Part shown: positions 49,983 through 58,433 of the stretch, piece by piece
Layout: every line of letters begins with the position of its first letter
How positions within the stretch are numbered: position 1 is the first letter of the stretch
Source: Actinomycetota bacterium
GTDB taxonomy: Bacteria > Actinomycetota > Thermoleophilia > Solirubrobacterales > Solirubrobacteraceae
DNA length: 64,000 nucleotides
NCBI GenBank assembly: GCA_005888335.1
Contig: VAWY01000124.1
Span: 12,149 to 76,148, forward strand
Direction of reading: 5' to 3'
Notes under the pieces: generated by a model
Databases searched by the model: none
What the model saw: the letters and a program-made list of their open reading frames with translations, nothing else
What the model was told of the DNA's origin: nothing
Made by a program: the position numbers and the translations under genes

Positions 49983-50572
49983 CCGAGCCGGCCCACCATC
50001 ACGCGCCGCCGTCGCCGATCGAGCAGCGCGTCGCGGCGCTCGAGCAGCTGCTGACCGAGAAGGGGCTCGTCACGTCCGAGTTCATCGACGGGGTCGTGAG
50101 CCTCTACGAGAACGACATCGGGCCGCTGAACGGGGCGAAGGTCGTCGCTCGCGCGTGGGTCGATCCGGACTACAGGCAGCGGCTGCTGACCGACGGCACC
50201 GCCGCGATCGCCGAGCTCGGCTTCGGTGGACCCGAGGGCGGACACTTGGTTGTCGTGGAGAACACCGACACGGTGCACAACGTCGTGGTGTGCACGCTGT
50301 GCTCGTGCTACCCGTGGCCGGTGCTCGGCCTCCCACCGGTCTGGTACAAGGCCCCGCCCTACCGGGCGCGGATGGTGCGCGAGCCCCGCGCGGTGCTGCG
50401 GGAGCTCGGCGCCGAGGTGCCCGCGGACGTCGAGATCCGCGTGTGGGACTCGAGTGCCGAGGTCCGGTACATGGTCCTCCCGCAACGCCCTGCGGGCACC
50501 GGCGACCTCACCGAGGACGAGCTCGTCGGCCTGGTGACGCGCGACGCGATGATCGGCGTGGCGCGGCCTTGA
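49979..50572 (+). CDS. nthA: Nitrile hydratase subunit alpha, cobalt type
   Basis: A 197-residue alpha subunit. The metal site is [10 protein letters not shown] (Cys105, Cys108, Ser109, Cys110). Thr at the second position marks the cobalt type (iron enzymes have CSLCSC). The usual [23 protein letters not shown] follows. ATG 49979 overlaps the beta stop. The Cys residues should be oxidised to sulfinate and sulfenate in the mature enzyme. Confidence 0.96.
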   Translation: MTEPAHHHAPPSPIEQRVAALEQLLTEKGLVTSEFIDGVVSLYENDIGPLNGAKVVARAWVDPDYRQRLLTDGTAAIAELGFGGPEGGHLVVVENTDTVHNVVVCTLCSCYPWPVLGLPPVWYKAPPYRARMVREPRAVLRELGAEVPADVEIRVWDSSAEVRYMVLPQRPAGTGDLTEDELVGLVTRDAMIGVARP

Positions 50573-50931
50573 CCCGGGCGGTCGTCGACCCGCACGTCGC
50601 CGACATGCGAGGCCGAGCCGCGTTGCCGAGGAGCAACGGCGAGCTCGTGTTCGACGCCCCGTGGCAGGGTCGGGCGTTCGCGATGGCGATCGGGCTGGTC
50701 GACGCGCTCGGCCTGAGGTGGGACGAGTTCCGCAACCGGCTGGTCGCCGAGATCGACGCGGCGCCCGATCGGCCCTACTACGAAAGCTGGCTCGCGGCGT
50801 TGGAGCGGCTGGTGGCCGATCTTCAGCGCGGGCACCAAGGGTTGCGGGGCACCCCTGCGCACGGGTCGGGCATGGTCGGAAGGTTCGAGGGCACCGGCGG
50901 CAGCGAGAACTGCATGTCGGGTCGCGGATAG
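50569..50931 (+). CDS. Nitrile hydratase accessory (cobalt insertion) protein
   Basis: A 120-residue protein. Family patterns: [27 protein letters not shown] and [15 protein letters not shown]. It probably starts at TTG 50569 overlapping the alpha stop (TTGA), a rare but plausible start; GTG 50581 is the alternative. It would act as the self-subunit-swapping metallochaperone that loads cobalt. Its last 109 bases overlap the convergent beta-helix gene. Confidence 0.85.
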   Translation: MTRAVVDPHVADMRGRAALPRSNGELVFDAPWQGRAFAMAIGLVDALGLRWDEFRNRLVAEIDAAPDRPYYESWLAALERLVADLQRGHQGLRGTPAHGSGMVGRFEGTGGSENCMSGRG

Positions 50932-52403
50932 CTGGCCCCGGGGAGCCCCGGGCACGGGCCGACCAGCTGGCTGTCGCAGAGCACCTGCGCGGCGAGGACG
51001 CCCTGGTCGCCCGAGTTGGCGCTCGTGCACATGCCGCCGGACGGCTGGTAGGAGGGGTTGGTCTCGAGGTCCGACGGGTCGGTGCCGTCGGGGACGCTGT
51101 CGTTCGAGAAGCAGTTGCCCGGGCTGTGCTCCATCGTCGAGAGCCCGATGTCCCCGTTGCTGGGGTTGCCGAAGAAGCCGTTGCCCGACAACCGGTTGTT
51201 CTCGCTCACGTTGCCGTAGGCGTTGAAGTAGCACGTCTCGCCGCCTGGGGCCGGAACGAAGGTGCCGCCCTGGCACGGGTTCGGGTTGTTGTCGGCGGGG
51301 GCCTCCTGGTCGGGGAGGTCGGCGATCAATTCGCCCCACGCGCCGTTGTGGGTCACCGTGTTGCCCGACAGCGTGACGTAGGTGCTGCCGGCCAGGATCA
51401 TCCCGGTGCCGGTCGGCGCGCCTCCCGAGAGCCCGGACCCGTTGCCGGGAACGTTCGGGTTGTTGTTGTCGTGTACGGAGTTGTTCATCCACACGGTGCA
51501 CGACTGGGTGCCCAGCGCCCCGGTCTGTCCGGACGGGCACAAGCCGATCTGCGGCGAGGGCCAGTCGTCGTTGTTCTGTGAGTTGCTGACCAGCCCGGTC
51601 TTGTTGTTGTCGCACTCGCTGTTCTCGACGAGCAGGTAACCGCCGGCGTTGGTGCTCGAGAGGCAGAGCGCGCTGTTCTCGCCCTGATCGTCTTGCATCA
51701 CCTGGTCGCAGACCTGCTGGCAGGCCCCGATGTAGAAGGCGGCGTCGGCCATGTTGCTGGCGTAGGAGTGCGTGAACGCGCCGTGGGTGGCGTTGCTGGA
51801 GAAGATGCCGTAGTCACCGGCCGGGTAGTTGACGCCGCAGCACGGGCCGAGCGCGCCGGCGACGGAGCTCGAGTAGCTGGAGCTGGCCGTCAGGTAGTTG
51901 CCCCAGAAGCCGCTGAGCCCGATGTGCCCCGACCCGTCGCCGCCGTTCCACCAGACCTGCTCGCCCTCCGAGGTGCCGTCCAGGAAGTTGCAGACGGTGA
52001 GGTTCTCGATCCAGGTGGTGTTGGTCTTGAAGACCTCCACGCCGTCGCGGTCGAGCGGCCCCTGGTCGGCGGGCTGGGCGGAGCACCGCGGCGCGCCCGG
52101 CCTTGTGCCGTCGACGACGACGGCGTTGCGGTCCATGCCGCGCAGGTGGAGGTTGGGCGTCGTGATGAGGACGCCGGCCGGCTCCGCCTCTCCGGGGTAC
52201 CCGCGCTCCTTGTAGTCGCCCGGGCCGACCAGGACCCAGTCGCCCGGACGAGCCGCGTTGACCGCCGCCTGGATGGTCTTGTACGGCCCGCGAATGCCGT
52301 TCCAGGTTCCCACGCGCAAGACCGCGGCACCGGCGAGGGGGACGCCGTAGATGGCGCCGGCCGCTGCCACGAGCACCGCCAGCATCGAGCGCCGTCGCCA
52401 CAT
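50823..52403 (-). CDS. Secreted right-handed beta-helix repeat protein
   Basis: About 526 residues from ATG 52403 (GGGAGG upstream; GTG 52421 possible). Signal peptide MWRRRSMLAVLVAAAGAIYG is followed by GPYKTIQAAVNAARPGDWVLVGPGDYKE, the start of many pectate-lyase-like parallel beta-helices, and repeated N-x-x-x-N-x-V turns (ENLTVCNFLDG, LVENSECDNNKTGLVSNSQ, MNNSVHDNNNPNVPGNGSG). Many Cys residues suggest disulfides. Extracellular, probably polysaccharide-binding or -cleaving; no active-site triad can be picked out. Confidence 0.85.
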   Translation of the reverse strand: MWRRRSMLAVLVAAAGAIYGVPLAGAAVLRVGTWNGIRGPYKTIQAAVNAARPGDWVLVGPGDYKERGYPGEAEPAGVLITTPNLHLRGMDRNAVVVDGTRPGAPRCSAQPADQGPLDRDGVEVFKTNTTWIENLTVCNFLDGTSEGEQVWWNGGDGSGHIGLSGFWGNYLTASSSYSSSVAGALGPCCGVNYPAGDYGIFSSNATHGAFTHSYASNMADAAFYIGACQQVCDQVMQDDQGENSALCLSSTNAGGYLLVENSECDNNKTGLVSNSQNNDDWPSPQIGLCPSGQTGALGTQSCTVWMNNSVHDNNNPNVPGNGSGLSGGAPTGTGMILAGSTYVTLSGNTVTHNGAWGELIADLPDQEAPADNNPNPCQGGTFVPAPGGETCYFNAYGNVSENNRLSGNGFFGNPSNGDIGLSTMEHSPGNCFSNDSVPDGTDPSDLETNPSYQPSGGMCTSANSGDQGVLAAQVLCDSQLVGPCPGLPGASYPRPDMQFSLPPVPSNLPTMPDPCAGVPRNPWCPR

Positions 52404-52487
52404 CAGCCACCAGCCTCCCACGATCCCGTTTTGGCGCCTCCGCCGGGACGTTACTTCTCGCCGGCGGGATGGGCGCCACCACGCCTC

Positions 52488-54164
52488 CTAGCAGAGCCCC
52501 TCCCGCAGCCATTGGCGCAGGTCGGTGCGGCGGATCTTGCCGCTCACCGTCTTGGGCAGCTGGTCGAGGAAGTGGATCTCGCGCGGGTACTTGTACGGCG
52601 CCGTGAGCTGCTTGACGTGGTCCTGGAGCTCTCGGGCGAGCGCGTCCGACGCAGCGTGCCCCGGTGCGAGCACGCAGAACGCCACGACGATCTGCGTGCG
52701 CTGCGCGTCGTCCTTGCCCACGACCGCCGCCTCGGCGACGGCCGGGTGCTCGATGAGCGCGCTCTCGACCTCGAACGGTCCGATCCGGTACGCGCTGGAG
52801 GTGATGACGTCGTCGCCGCGGCCCTCGAACCAGAACCAGCCGTCATCGTCGACCGCCGCCTTGTCGCCCGTGTGGTACCACGGCCCGCGGAACGCCTCCG
52901 CGGTGGCCTCGGGGTCCTCGTGGTAGCCAGGGAAGAGCCCGATCGGCCGCACCGGCTCGTGGCGCACGACGACGTGGCCGACCTGGCCCGCGGGCACCGG
53001 TTCGCCGTTGTCGTCGACCACGGCCACGTCCCAGCCCGGCACGGGGCGGCCCATCGAGCCGGGGCGTACCTCGACGCTGCGGTAGTTGGCGACCAGGGCT
53101 GTGGTCTCGGTCTGCCCGTAGCCGTCGTAGATCGTCAGCCCGCCGGTGCCCTCGCGCCAGGCGCGGATCACCTCGGGGTTCAGCGGCTCGCCGGCGCTCG
53201 TGCAGTGGCGCAGCGCCGAGAAGTCGTAGCGCTTGAAGTCGCCCAGCACGAGCATCCGGTACAGCGTGGGCGGCGCGCAGAACGATGTGATGCGGTGGCG
53301 CTCGAGGATGCCGAAGATCGTGTTGGCGTCGGGCGGGCCGAGCTGAGCCTGCACGACGCACGCGCGCTCGTGCCACTGGCCGAACAGCGTGCCCCAGGCG
53401 GCCTTGGCCCAGCCGGTGTCGGTGATCGTCCAGTGCACGTCGCCGGCGCGCAGGTCGTGCCAGAAGCGGGCCGTGCCGACGTGCGCGAGCCCGTAGGACT
53501 GCACGTGCTGGACCATCTTCGGGTACGAGACGGTGCCGCTGGTGAAGTACAGCAGCAGCGGGTCGTCGCGGTGCGTGGGATCGTCGGGCGTCGGCCCGTC
53601 GCCGGCGGCGTCGAGGCGCTCCTCCCAGCTCAGCCAGCCCGGCGGCGCCTCGCCCCCGACGCACAGTCGCACCGGCAGGCCGGCGACGGCCGCGTCGACC
53701 TTCGCGGCACCGGCGGCGTCGGTGATCGCGGCGCGCGCGCCGGTGCGCTCGATCCGGTAGGCGATGTCCTTGGGCGTGAGGAGGTTGGGGCCGGGCATCG
53801 GCACGGCGCCGATCCGCATGCAGCCCAGCATCGCGGCGTACCAGCCCGGGACTCGCGGCAGCATGACGAAGACGTGGTCGCCGGCTTCGACCCCGAGCTC
53901 CAGCAGGGCGCGGGCGGCCTCGCGCGAGACGCGCGCGAGCGACGCCGCGGTGTCGAGTTGCACGATCTCGCCTGACGCGTCGAGCGAGAGGACCGCCGGC
54001 GCGTCCGGATCCTCCGCCGCCCAGCCCTCGACGATGTCCAGCACGGGGTTGTAACGCTCGGGCACCTCGAGCCGAAAGGTGGCCCGCTCGGTCTCGTAGT
54101 CCGAGAGCCGGGGCTCCGCGTCGCGGCCTGGGCGCGGGCGGCTGATCGCGCCGGTGGTCGTCAC
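52488..54164 (-). CDS. AMP-dependent acyl-CoA synthetase (medium-chain/MACS type)
   Basis: 558 residues from GTG 54164, overlapping the hydrolase stop. LLLYFTSGTVSYPKMVQH is the MACS version of the phosphate loop. DGYGQTETTALVAN, WYHTGDKAAVDDDGWFWFEGRGDDVITSSAYRIGPFEVE and catalytic Lys in PKTVSGKIRRTDLR follow. The family activates acetate to medium-chain, branched or aryl acids. As last gene of the aromatic operon it is well placed to activate the carboxylic acid released by the meta-cleavage hydrolase (isobutyrate if the substrate is p-cumate-like). Confidence 0.9.
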   Translation of the reverse strand: MTTTGAISRPRPGRDAEPRLSDYETERATFRLEVPERYNPVLDIVEGWAAEDPDAPAVLSLDASGEIVQLDTAASLARVSREAARALLELGVEAGDHVFVMLPRVPGWYAAMLGCMRIGAVPMPGPNLLTPKDIAYRIERTGARAAITDAAGAAKVDAAVAGLPVRLCVGGEAPPGWLSWEERLDAAGDGPTPDDPTHRDDPLLLYFTSGTVSYPKMVQHVQSYGLAHVGTARFWHDLRAGDVHWTITDTGWAKAAWGTLFGQWHERACVVQAQLGPPDANTIFGILERHRITSFCAPPTLYRMLVLGDFKRYDFSALRHCTSAGEPLNPEVIRAWREGTGGLTIYDGYGQTETTALVANYRSVEVRPGSMGRPVPGWDVAVVDDNGEPVPAGQVGHVVVRHEPVRPIGLFPGYHEDPEATAEAFRGPWYHTGDKAAVDDDGWFWFEGRGDDVITSSAYRIGPFEVESALIEHPAVAEAAVVGKDDAQRTQIVVAFCVLAPGHAASDALARELQDHVKQLTAPYKYPREIHFLDQLPKTVSGKIRRTDLRQWLREGLC

Positions 54165-55042
54165 GCCGGCACCCCTTCGGCGAGGAACTCGAGGTGGATG
54201 TCGTTGAAGACGTCGGGCCGCTCGAACTGCGGCCAGTGGGCGCAGTCGGTGAGGACCTGGAAGCGCCCATCCGGGAGGTCCTCGGAGACCCGCTCGGCGA
54301 GCTCGGTGCTCTGCCCCGGGTTGTCCTCGGTCCACAGGACGAGCGTCGGGCGCTCGAGGCGCGCGAGCACGCCGGGCGCCATGTACTCGTCGCCGTGGTC
54401 GCCGCGCAGCATGCCGACGACGCGCGACATGATCGTCGCGACGCTGTCGAGCATGCCGGGCTGCCGGTAGATCCGCAGGCGGCACTCGATCATCTCGTCG
54501 GTCATCCGGGACGGGTCGGCGACCAGCCAGTTCATGCGGTGGCGCACCGCCTCCCGGGTCACGCCGCCGGCGGCGAGCGCGTGCGTGCGCTGCTCGAGGT
54601 CGTCGAGCTGCGCCTGCCCGGCCGGGTCCGGGCGGGCGAGCGTGCCGGTGTTCATCACGACGCGGTCGACCCGCTCGGGATGCGTGATGCCGACCCAGGC
54701 GGCGACCATCGCGCCGAGCGACTCGCCCGAGACGTGCGCGCGCTCGGCGCCGAGCGCGTCGAGCAGCCCGACGACGTGCCGCGCGTAATCGTCGAGCGAG
54801 TAGTCCAGCGGCGGGCGGTCGGTGAACCCATGGCCGACCATGTCGACCGCGCACACACGGAACCGGCGGCTGAGCGGGCCGAGGTTGCGGCAGTAGGTCT
54901 CGGCGTGGCCGCCCGTGCCGTGCAGGAGGACGAGCACCGGGCCGTCGCCGGCCTCGAGCACGCGCGTGCGCACGCCTCGTATGTCGTAGAAGCGCTCCTG
55001 GACGCCGGACCCCATGAGGTCCAGCCAGATGCTCGTCGTCAT
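54161..55042 (-). CDS. Alpha/beta hydrolase, meta-cleavage product hydrolase type
   Basis: 293 residues. LVLLHGTGGHAETYCRNLGPLSRRFRVCAVDMVGHGFTDRP, nucleophile VSGESLGAMVAAW, acid region LVLWTEDNPGQS and base His in TDCAHWPQFERP match BphD/TodF/CmtE-like C-C bond hydrolases. Linked by 4-base overlaps to the gene on each side. It should split the ring-opened product into 2-hydroxypenta-2,4-dienoate and a side-chain carboxylic acid. Confidence 0.88.
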   Translation of the reverse strand: MTTSIWLDLMGSGVQERFYDIRGVRTRVLEAGDGPVLVLLHGTGGHAETYCRNLGPLSRRFRVCAVDMVGHGFTDRPPLDYSLDDYARHVVGLLDALGAERAHVSGESLGAMVAAWVGITHPERVDRVVMNTGTLARPDPAGQAQLDDLEQRTHALAAGGVTREAVRHRMNWLVADPSRMTDEMIECRLRIYRQPGMLDSVATIMSRVVGMLRGDHGDEYMAPGVLARLERPTLVLWTEDNPGQSTELAERVSEDLPDGRFQVLTDCAHWPQFERPDVFNDIHLEFLAEGVPA

Positions 55043-55692
55043 GCTCGAAGGACCTCCGTGGTCGTGGGCCACCGATGCGTCAGGTAGTTCCAGGCGCGCC
55101 GCAGCTGCGCGGGCGCGGGGCCGCCGGCGACCGGGAGGGGGAGTGGAGTCGCGATCGCCGCGGCCGCGACCACGGCCGCCGCGGCGCGCTCCAGCAGCCA
55201 CGCGCGCACGACCGCCTCTGCGACCGACGCCCCGACCGTCACCGCGCCGAAGCCGCGCAGCAGCACCGCGGTGCCGTCGCCCAGGCGGTCGGCCAAGCGT
55301 CCGGCGTGCTCGAGCGTCGTCACCGTGGTCGACGTGTCGAACCACGGGACCTCGTGCCCGACCAGGCCGGTCGTCGGCGGAAGCGGGCGCCCGAGCGTCG
55401 ACCACGCCAGCGCGGCTGGGCCATGGAAGCGGCAGACGCCGGCCACGTCGGGTCGCCGGGCGAAGATCGCGAGGTGGATGGCCGCCTCGCCGGGGAGTCG
55501 CGCCGGGTCGCCCTCGCGCACGGCGCCGTCGAGGCCGAGCGTGAGCAGGTCGTCGGCGTCGCGGACCAGCCCGGGCCCCGCGTTGCCCGAGATGCACACC
55601 TCGTCCGCCGCCGTCCGGGCGGAGAGGTGGCCGAAGGCCGAGGTGAGGCCCTCGCCGTCGAGGATCGCGCAGCCGGCCAGGAGGTCGTCCAT
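55039..55692 (-). CDS. Class II aldolase/adducin-fold protein, decarboxylase-like, with altered metal ligands
   Basis: 217 residues with the class II aldolase N-terminal motifs GLTSAFGHLSARTAADEVCIS and PGEAAIHLAIFARRPDV. The usual His-x-His pair is reduced to RFHGPAALAW, and the third ligand (LRGHGAV in relatives) is LLRGFGAVTVG. In the p-cumate pathway CmtD, a relative, decarboxylates the ring-fission product; position in the operon suggests the same step here. With only one obvious His ligand, activity or metal use may differ. Confidence 0.78.
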   Translation of the reverse strand: MDDLLAGCAILDGEGLTSAFGHLSARTAADEVCISGNAGPGLVRDADDLLTLGLDGAVREGDPARLPGEAAIHLAIFARRPDVAGVCRFHGPAALAWSTLGRPLPPTTGLVGHEVPWFDTSTTVTTLEHAGRLADRLGDGTAVLLRGFGAVTVGASVAEAVVRAWLLERAAAAVVAAAAIATPLPLPVAGGPAPAQLRRAWNYLTHRWPTTTEVLRA

Positions 55693-56189
55693 CAGAACAC
55701 CATGCTCAGCGCGCCGTTGGGGCTCAGCCGCTCGAGGTCGAGCTCCGCGCGCCGCCGGCGGATGCGCAGACCGTCAGGCGTGCGCACGAGCGTCGTCAGG
55801 TAGCGCCCGACGAACGTGTCCGCGTGGCCGTGGCGAAAGCGGTGCACGAGGATCGACGCCGTCACGTCGAGCTCATCGCCCTCGGCGCGCAGGACGCGCA
55901 CGTTCGTCACGAGCCGGCGGGTGCGCGACCAGGGGAACTCGCGATGCGCGTGGCGGCTCTTGAGGCGGTTGACCCGCCAGGTCAGCCGCAGGTGGTCGTC
56001 GTCGATGAGAGTGAGATCGTGGGAGGGGTCGCCCTCAGGGACATCCGTGGACGGCACGACATAGGTCGCGTCCTCGGTGAAGAGCGCGAGCCAGTCGTCC
56101 AGCCGCCACTCGTCGAGGATCGCCGCCTCCTCGACGAGGAACTCCTCGACCTCGAGGCGCAGCGCCAGCCGCTCGGGGAGCGTCATCAC
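55692..56189 (-). CDS. Aromatic ring-hydroxylating dioxygenase, beta subunit
   Basis: A 165-residue NTF2-fold beta subunit. VEEFLVEEAAILDEWRLDDWLALFTEDATYVVPSTDVPEG is the family signature, then a basic VNRLKSRHAHREFPWSRTRRLVTNVRV and C-terminal IRRRRAELDLERLSPNGALSMVF. Structural partner of the alpha subunit at 57093. The order alpha-SDR-beta separates the two subunits by the diol dehydrogenase gene. Confidence 0.92.
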   Translation of the reverse strand: MMTLPERLALRLEVEEFLVEEAAILDEWRLDDWLALFTEDATYVVPSTDVPEGDPSHDLTLIDDDHLRLTWRVNRLKSRHAHREFPWSRTRRLVTNVRVLRAEGDELDVTASILVHRFRHGHADTFVGRYLTTLVRTPDGLRIRRRRAELDLERLSPNGALSMVF

Positions 56190-56201
56190 GTCAATCCCTC
56201 C

Positions 56202-56960
56202 TCACAGCATGCTGCTGCCGCCGTTGACACTGATGACCTGGCCGGTGACGAACGACGCGTCCGGTGAGGCCAGGAAGGCGACCGTGCCGGCGACCTCGTC
56301 GACGGTGGCGGGTCGCCCGATCGGGATCGCGCCGACGGCCTCGTCGAGCATCGCGTTCCAGTCGGCGCTGCACCGGTCGCGCTGCGCGAGCATCGCCGCG
56401 ACCTCGTCGGTCGCCACGACCGACGGCGCGACGCAGTTCACCGTCACCCCGTACGGCGCGAGCTCGCGCGCCAGCCCGGTGGTCAGCCCGTGGACGCCGC
56501 CCTTGGCGGCGTTGTACATCGCGTGCATCGCGAGCCCGTTGCGCACGGACTCCGCGCCGATGTTGACGATCCGCCCGCCGTGCTCGCGCAGGACGGGGAT
56601 CGCCGCGCGGCAGCAGTGAATCGTCGTCAGCAGGTTGCGGGCGATCGTCTCCTCGATCGAGGCGTCGTCGTGGTCGAGGAACGCCCGGATGACGCCGCCG
56701 CCCGCGTTGTTGACCAGCAGGTCGAGGCGGCCGAACGCCTCGACCGCCTCGGCGACCAGGGCCTGCGCGGCGCCGAAGGCGCTCAGGTCGGCGCCGTGGG
56801 CGCGCACGGAGCCGGCGCCGTCGAGCTCGAACGCCGTCCGCTCGGCGGTGGCGGCGTCCACGTCGGCGACCACGACGTTCCAGCCGTCGGCGACGAGCCG
56901 CGCCGCGATGGCGCGGCCGATGCCGCGCCCGGCGCCGGTGACGATCGCGGCGCGACTCAC
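56202..56960 (-). CDS. cis-Dihydrodiol dehydrogenase-like SDR
   Basis: 252 residues from GTG 56960 (VSRAAIVTGAGRGIG). VNNAGGG, NIGAESV (catalytic Ser), MYNAAKGG (Tyr-Lys) and VNGGSSML are intact. Placed between the dioxygenase subunit genes, it most likely rearomatises the cis-diol to a catechol, as BenD and CmtB do. The 68-bp tandem repeat covers its start region; only the copy nearest the gene supplies the start codon. Confidence 0.88.
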   Translation of the reverse strand: MSRAAIVTGAGRGIGRAIAARLVADGWNVVVADVDAATAERTAFELDGAGSVRAHGADLSAFGAAQALVAEAVEAFGRLDLLVNNAGGGVIRAFLDHDDASIEETIARNLLTTIHCCRAAIPVLREHGGRIVNIGAESVRNGLAMHAMYNAAKGGVHGLTTGLARELAPYGVTVNCVAPSVVATDEVAAMLAQRDRCSADWNAMLDEAVGAIPIGRPATVDEVAGTVAFLASPDASFVTGQVISVNGGSSML

Positions 56961-57099
56961 GCCGCATCCCGCCCGCCACGCGCGCGAACGCAGTTCGCGC
57001 AAGCGACGGCGAAGCCGTCGCCGCTCACGCCGCATCCCGCCCGCCACGCGCGCGAACGCAGTTCGCGCAAGCGACGGCGAAGCCGTCGCCGCTCACGCC
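56956..57099. repeat. 68-bp tandem duplication with paired hairpins
   Basis: Two exact-looking copies (56956-57023 and 57024-57091) plus the first 8 bases of a third. Each unit holds two palindromes, GCGCGAAC-gca-GTTCGCGC and GCGACGGC-gaa-GCCGTCGC, both with perfect 8-bp arms. It fills the gap between the dioxygenase alpha stop (57093) and the SDR start (56960). It may be a processing or attenuation element or a REP-like sequence. Confidence 0.88.
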
Positions 57100-58433
57100 A
57101 CGCCGACGCGCTTGGGCGCCGGCGACTCGTCGCTGGCGCCGTCGAGGCTGGGGGCGTCGTCCCAGTCGTCGATCTCGCGGCCCTCGATCTGCGCCGCCCA
57201 CTGGCGCCAGAAGGCCCGCATCTGGAGCTCGTCGTCCATGCGCGCCTCGCGCAGCATCCCGCGGCTCACGTCGTTGTACTGCTCGCCGCCGGCGTCGAAG
57301 CCGATCTGGCACGACTCGAGCGCCTCGACGTCGTCGGGGGTGGCGAAGCCGCCCGGGCCGAGGAACTCGAGGAAGTTGTGCAGGCGGGTCTTGAGACGCG
57401 CGCCCGTCTCCTCGACCGGCGCCACCGCCCAGGCGTTGACCTCCATGAAGTCCGCCTGGACGGGGAAGAAGGTGCGCAGCGTCGCCGACATGATGTCGTT
57501 GACGACGAAGTTGGGGTAGATGAGCATGTTGCGGTTCCACTCGGCGATCCGCTCCGCGCGCTCGGGGCCGTGGCGCTCCTCGAGGTCGCGCCGGATCGCC
57601 TCGATCTCCGGCCGGGCGTGCTCGCCCATCTGCGGCACCCAGCGGGCGACCGGGCGCCCCCACGGCGACCAGTACTCGACGACCGCGTGACCGTTGCCCA
57701 GGGCGTAGCCGCGCCCGTAGAGCTTCTTTCCCCCAGCGCCGAGGCCGCCCGCCTCCGCCACGTACTCGAAGTAGGTCTGGTGGGTGGGCAGGCCGTGGTA
57801 GCCGTCGATGCTGTTCTCGGCCAGCAGCTTCCAGTTGGCGCGCATGCTGTAGCGGTGCGAGCCGTGGACGACCTTGAGGCGCCCCGACGGTGACTGATCG
57901 ATGAGCACGTCGAGGAACTCGCGCGCGCCCGCGAGGTAGTCGTGCAGCGGCTGGATCTCCGCGTCGAAGCTGAGAAACCAGAAGCCCCGGTACTCCTCCA
58001 GTCGCGCCACGGGCTTCAGCGACCGCTCGGCCTGCTCGAAGCAGCCGCCCTCGTAGGCGTCCTTGCCCGGGATGCCGACGAGCCGGCCGCGCGTGTCGAA
58101 GGTCCACGCGTGATAGAAGCACTGGAAGGCCTTCGCGGTGCCCTCGTCGTGGCGGCAGACGATCGCGCCGCGGTGGGGGCAGGTGTTGTGGAAGGCGCGG
58201 ATCTCGCCGTCGTCGCCGCGCACGAACATGATCGACCGCCCGGCGATCGTGCGCCGGCGGTACTCGCCGGGCTCGGCGAGCTCGGACTCGTGCCCGACGA
58301 ACAGCCACGAGCGGTCGAACACGCGCTGCTGCTCGAGGGCGCGGATCTCCTCGGAGGTCATCGTCGCCCGGTGCACGCGGAAGATGCCCGCCTCGCGGTC
58401 GTCGACGACGAGCGGGTCGGGGAGGCCGCTCAT
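57093..58433 (-). CDS. Aromatic ring-hydroxylating dioxygenase, Rieske alpha subunit
   Basis: 446 residues. The Rieske site is Cys85, His87 (NTCPHRG) and Cys105, His108 (CFYHAW) with the standard 17-residue spacing. The mononuclear iron site starts with Asp210, His213 and His218 (ENSIDGYHGLPTHQ). ATG 58433 overlaps the extradiol dioxygenase stop. With the beta subunit it should add two hydroxyls to a benzoate-type ring. No ferredoxin or reductase gene is found nearby, so electrons must come from elsewhere. Confidence 0.95.
   Translation of the reverse strand: MSGLPDPLVVDDREAGIFRVHRATMTSEEIRALEQQRVFDRSWLFVGHESELAEPGEYRRRTIAGRSIMFVRGDDGEIRAFHNTCPHRGAIVCRHDEGTAKAFQCFYHAWTFDTRGRLVGIPGKDAYEGGCFEQAERSLKPVARLEEYRGFWFLSFDAEIQPLHDYLAGAREFLDVLIDQSPSGRLKVVHGSHRYSMRANWKLLAENSIDGYHGLPTHQTYFEYVAEAGGLGAGGKKLYGRGYALGNGHAVVEYWSPWGRPVARWVPQMGEHARPEIEAIRRDLEERHGPERAERIAEWNRNMLIYPNFVVNDIMSATLRTFFPVQADFMEVNAWAVAPVEETGARLKTRLHNFLEFLGPGGFATPDDVEALESCQIGFDAGGEQYNDVSRGMLREARMDDELQMRAFWRQWAAQIEGREIDDWDDAPSLDGASDESPAPKRVGVA

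Noticed and set aside
49979..50572. Iron-type nitrile hydratase
   Set aside because: The metal motif is CTLCSC, with Thr at the second position, which marks the cobalt type; gene order beta-alpha-accessory also fits cobalt enzymes.
56956..57099. Tandem repeat considered as a CRISPR array
   Set aside because: The units are contiguous, with no unique spacers, only two and a bit copies, and no cas genes in the window.
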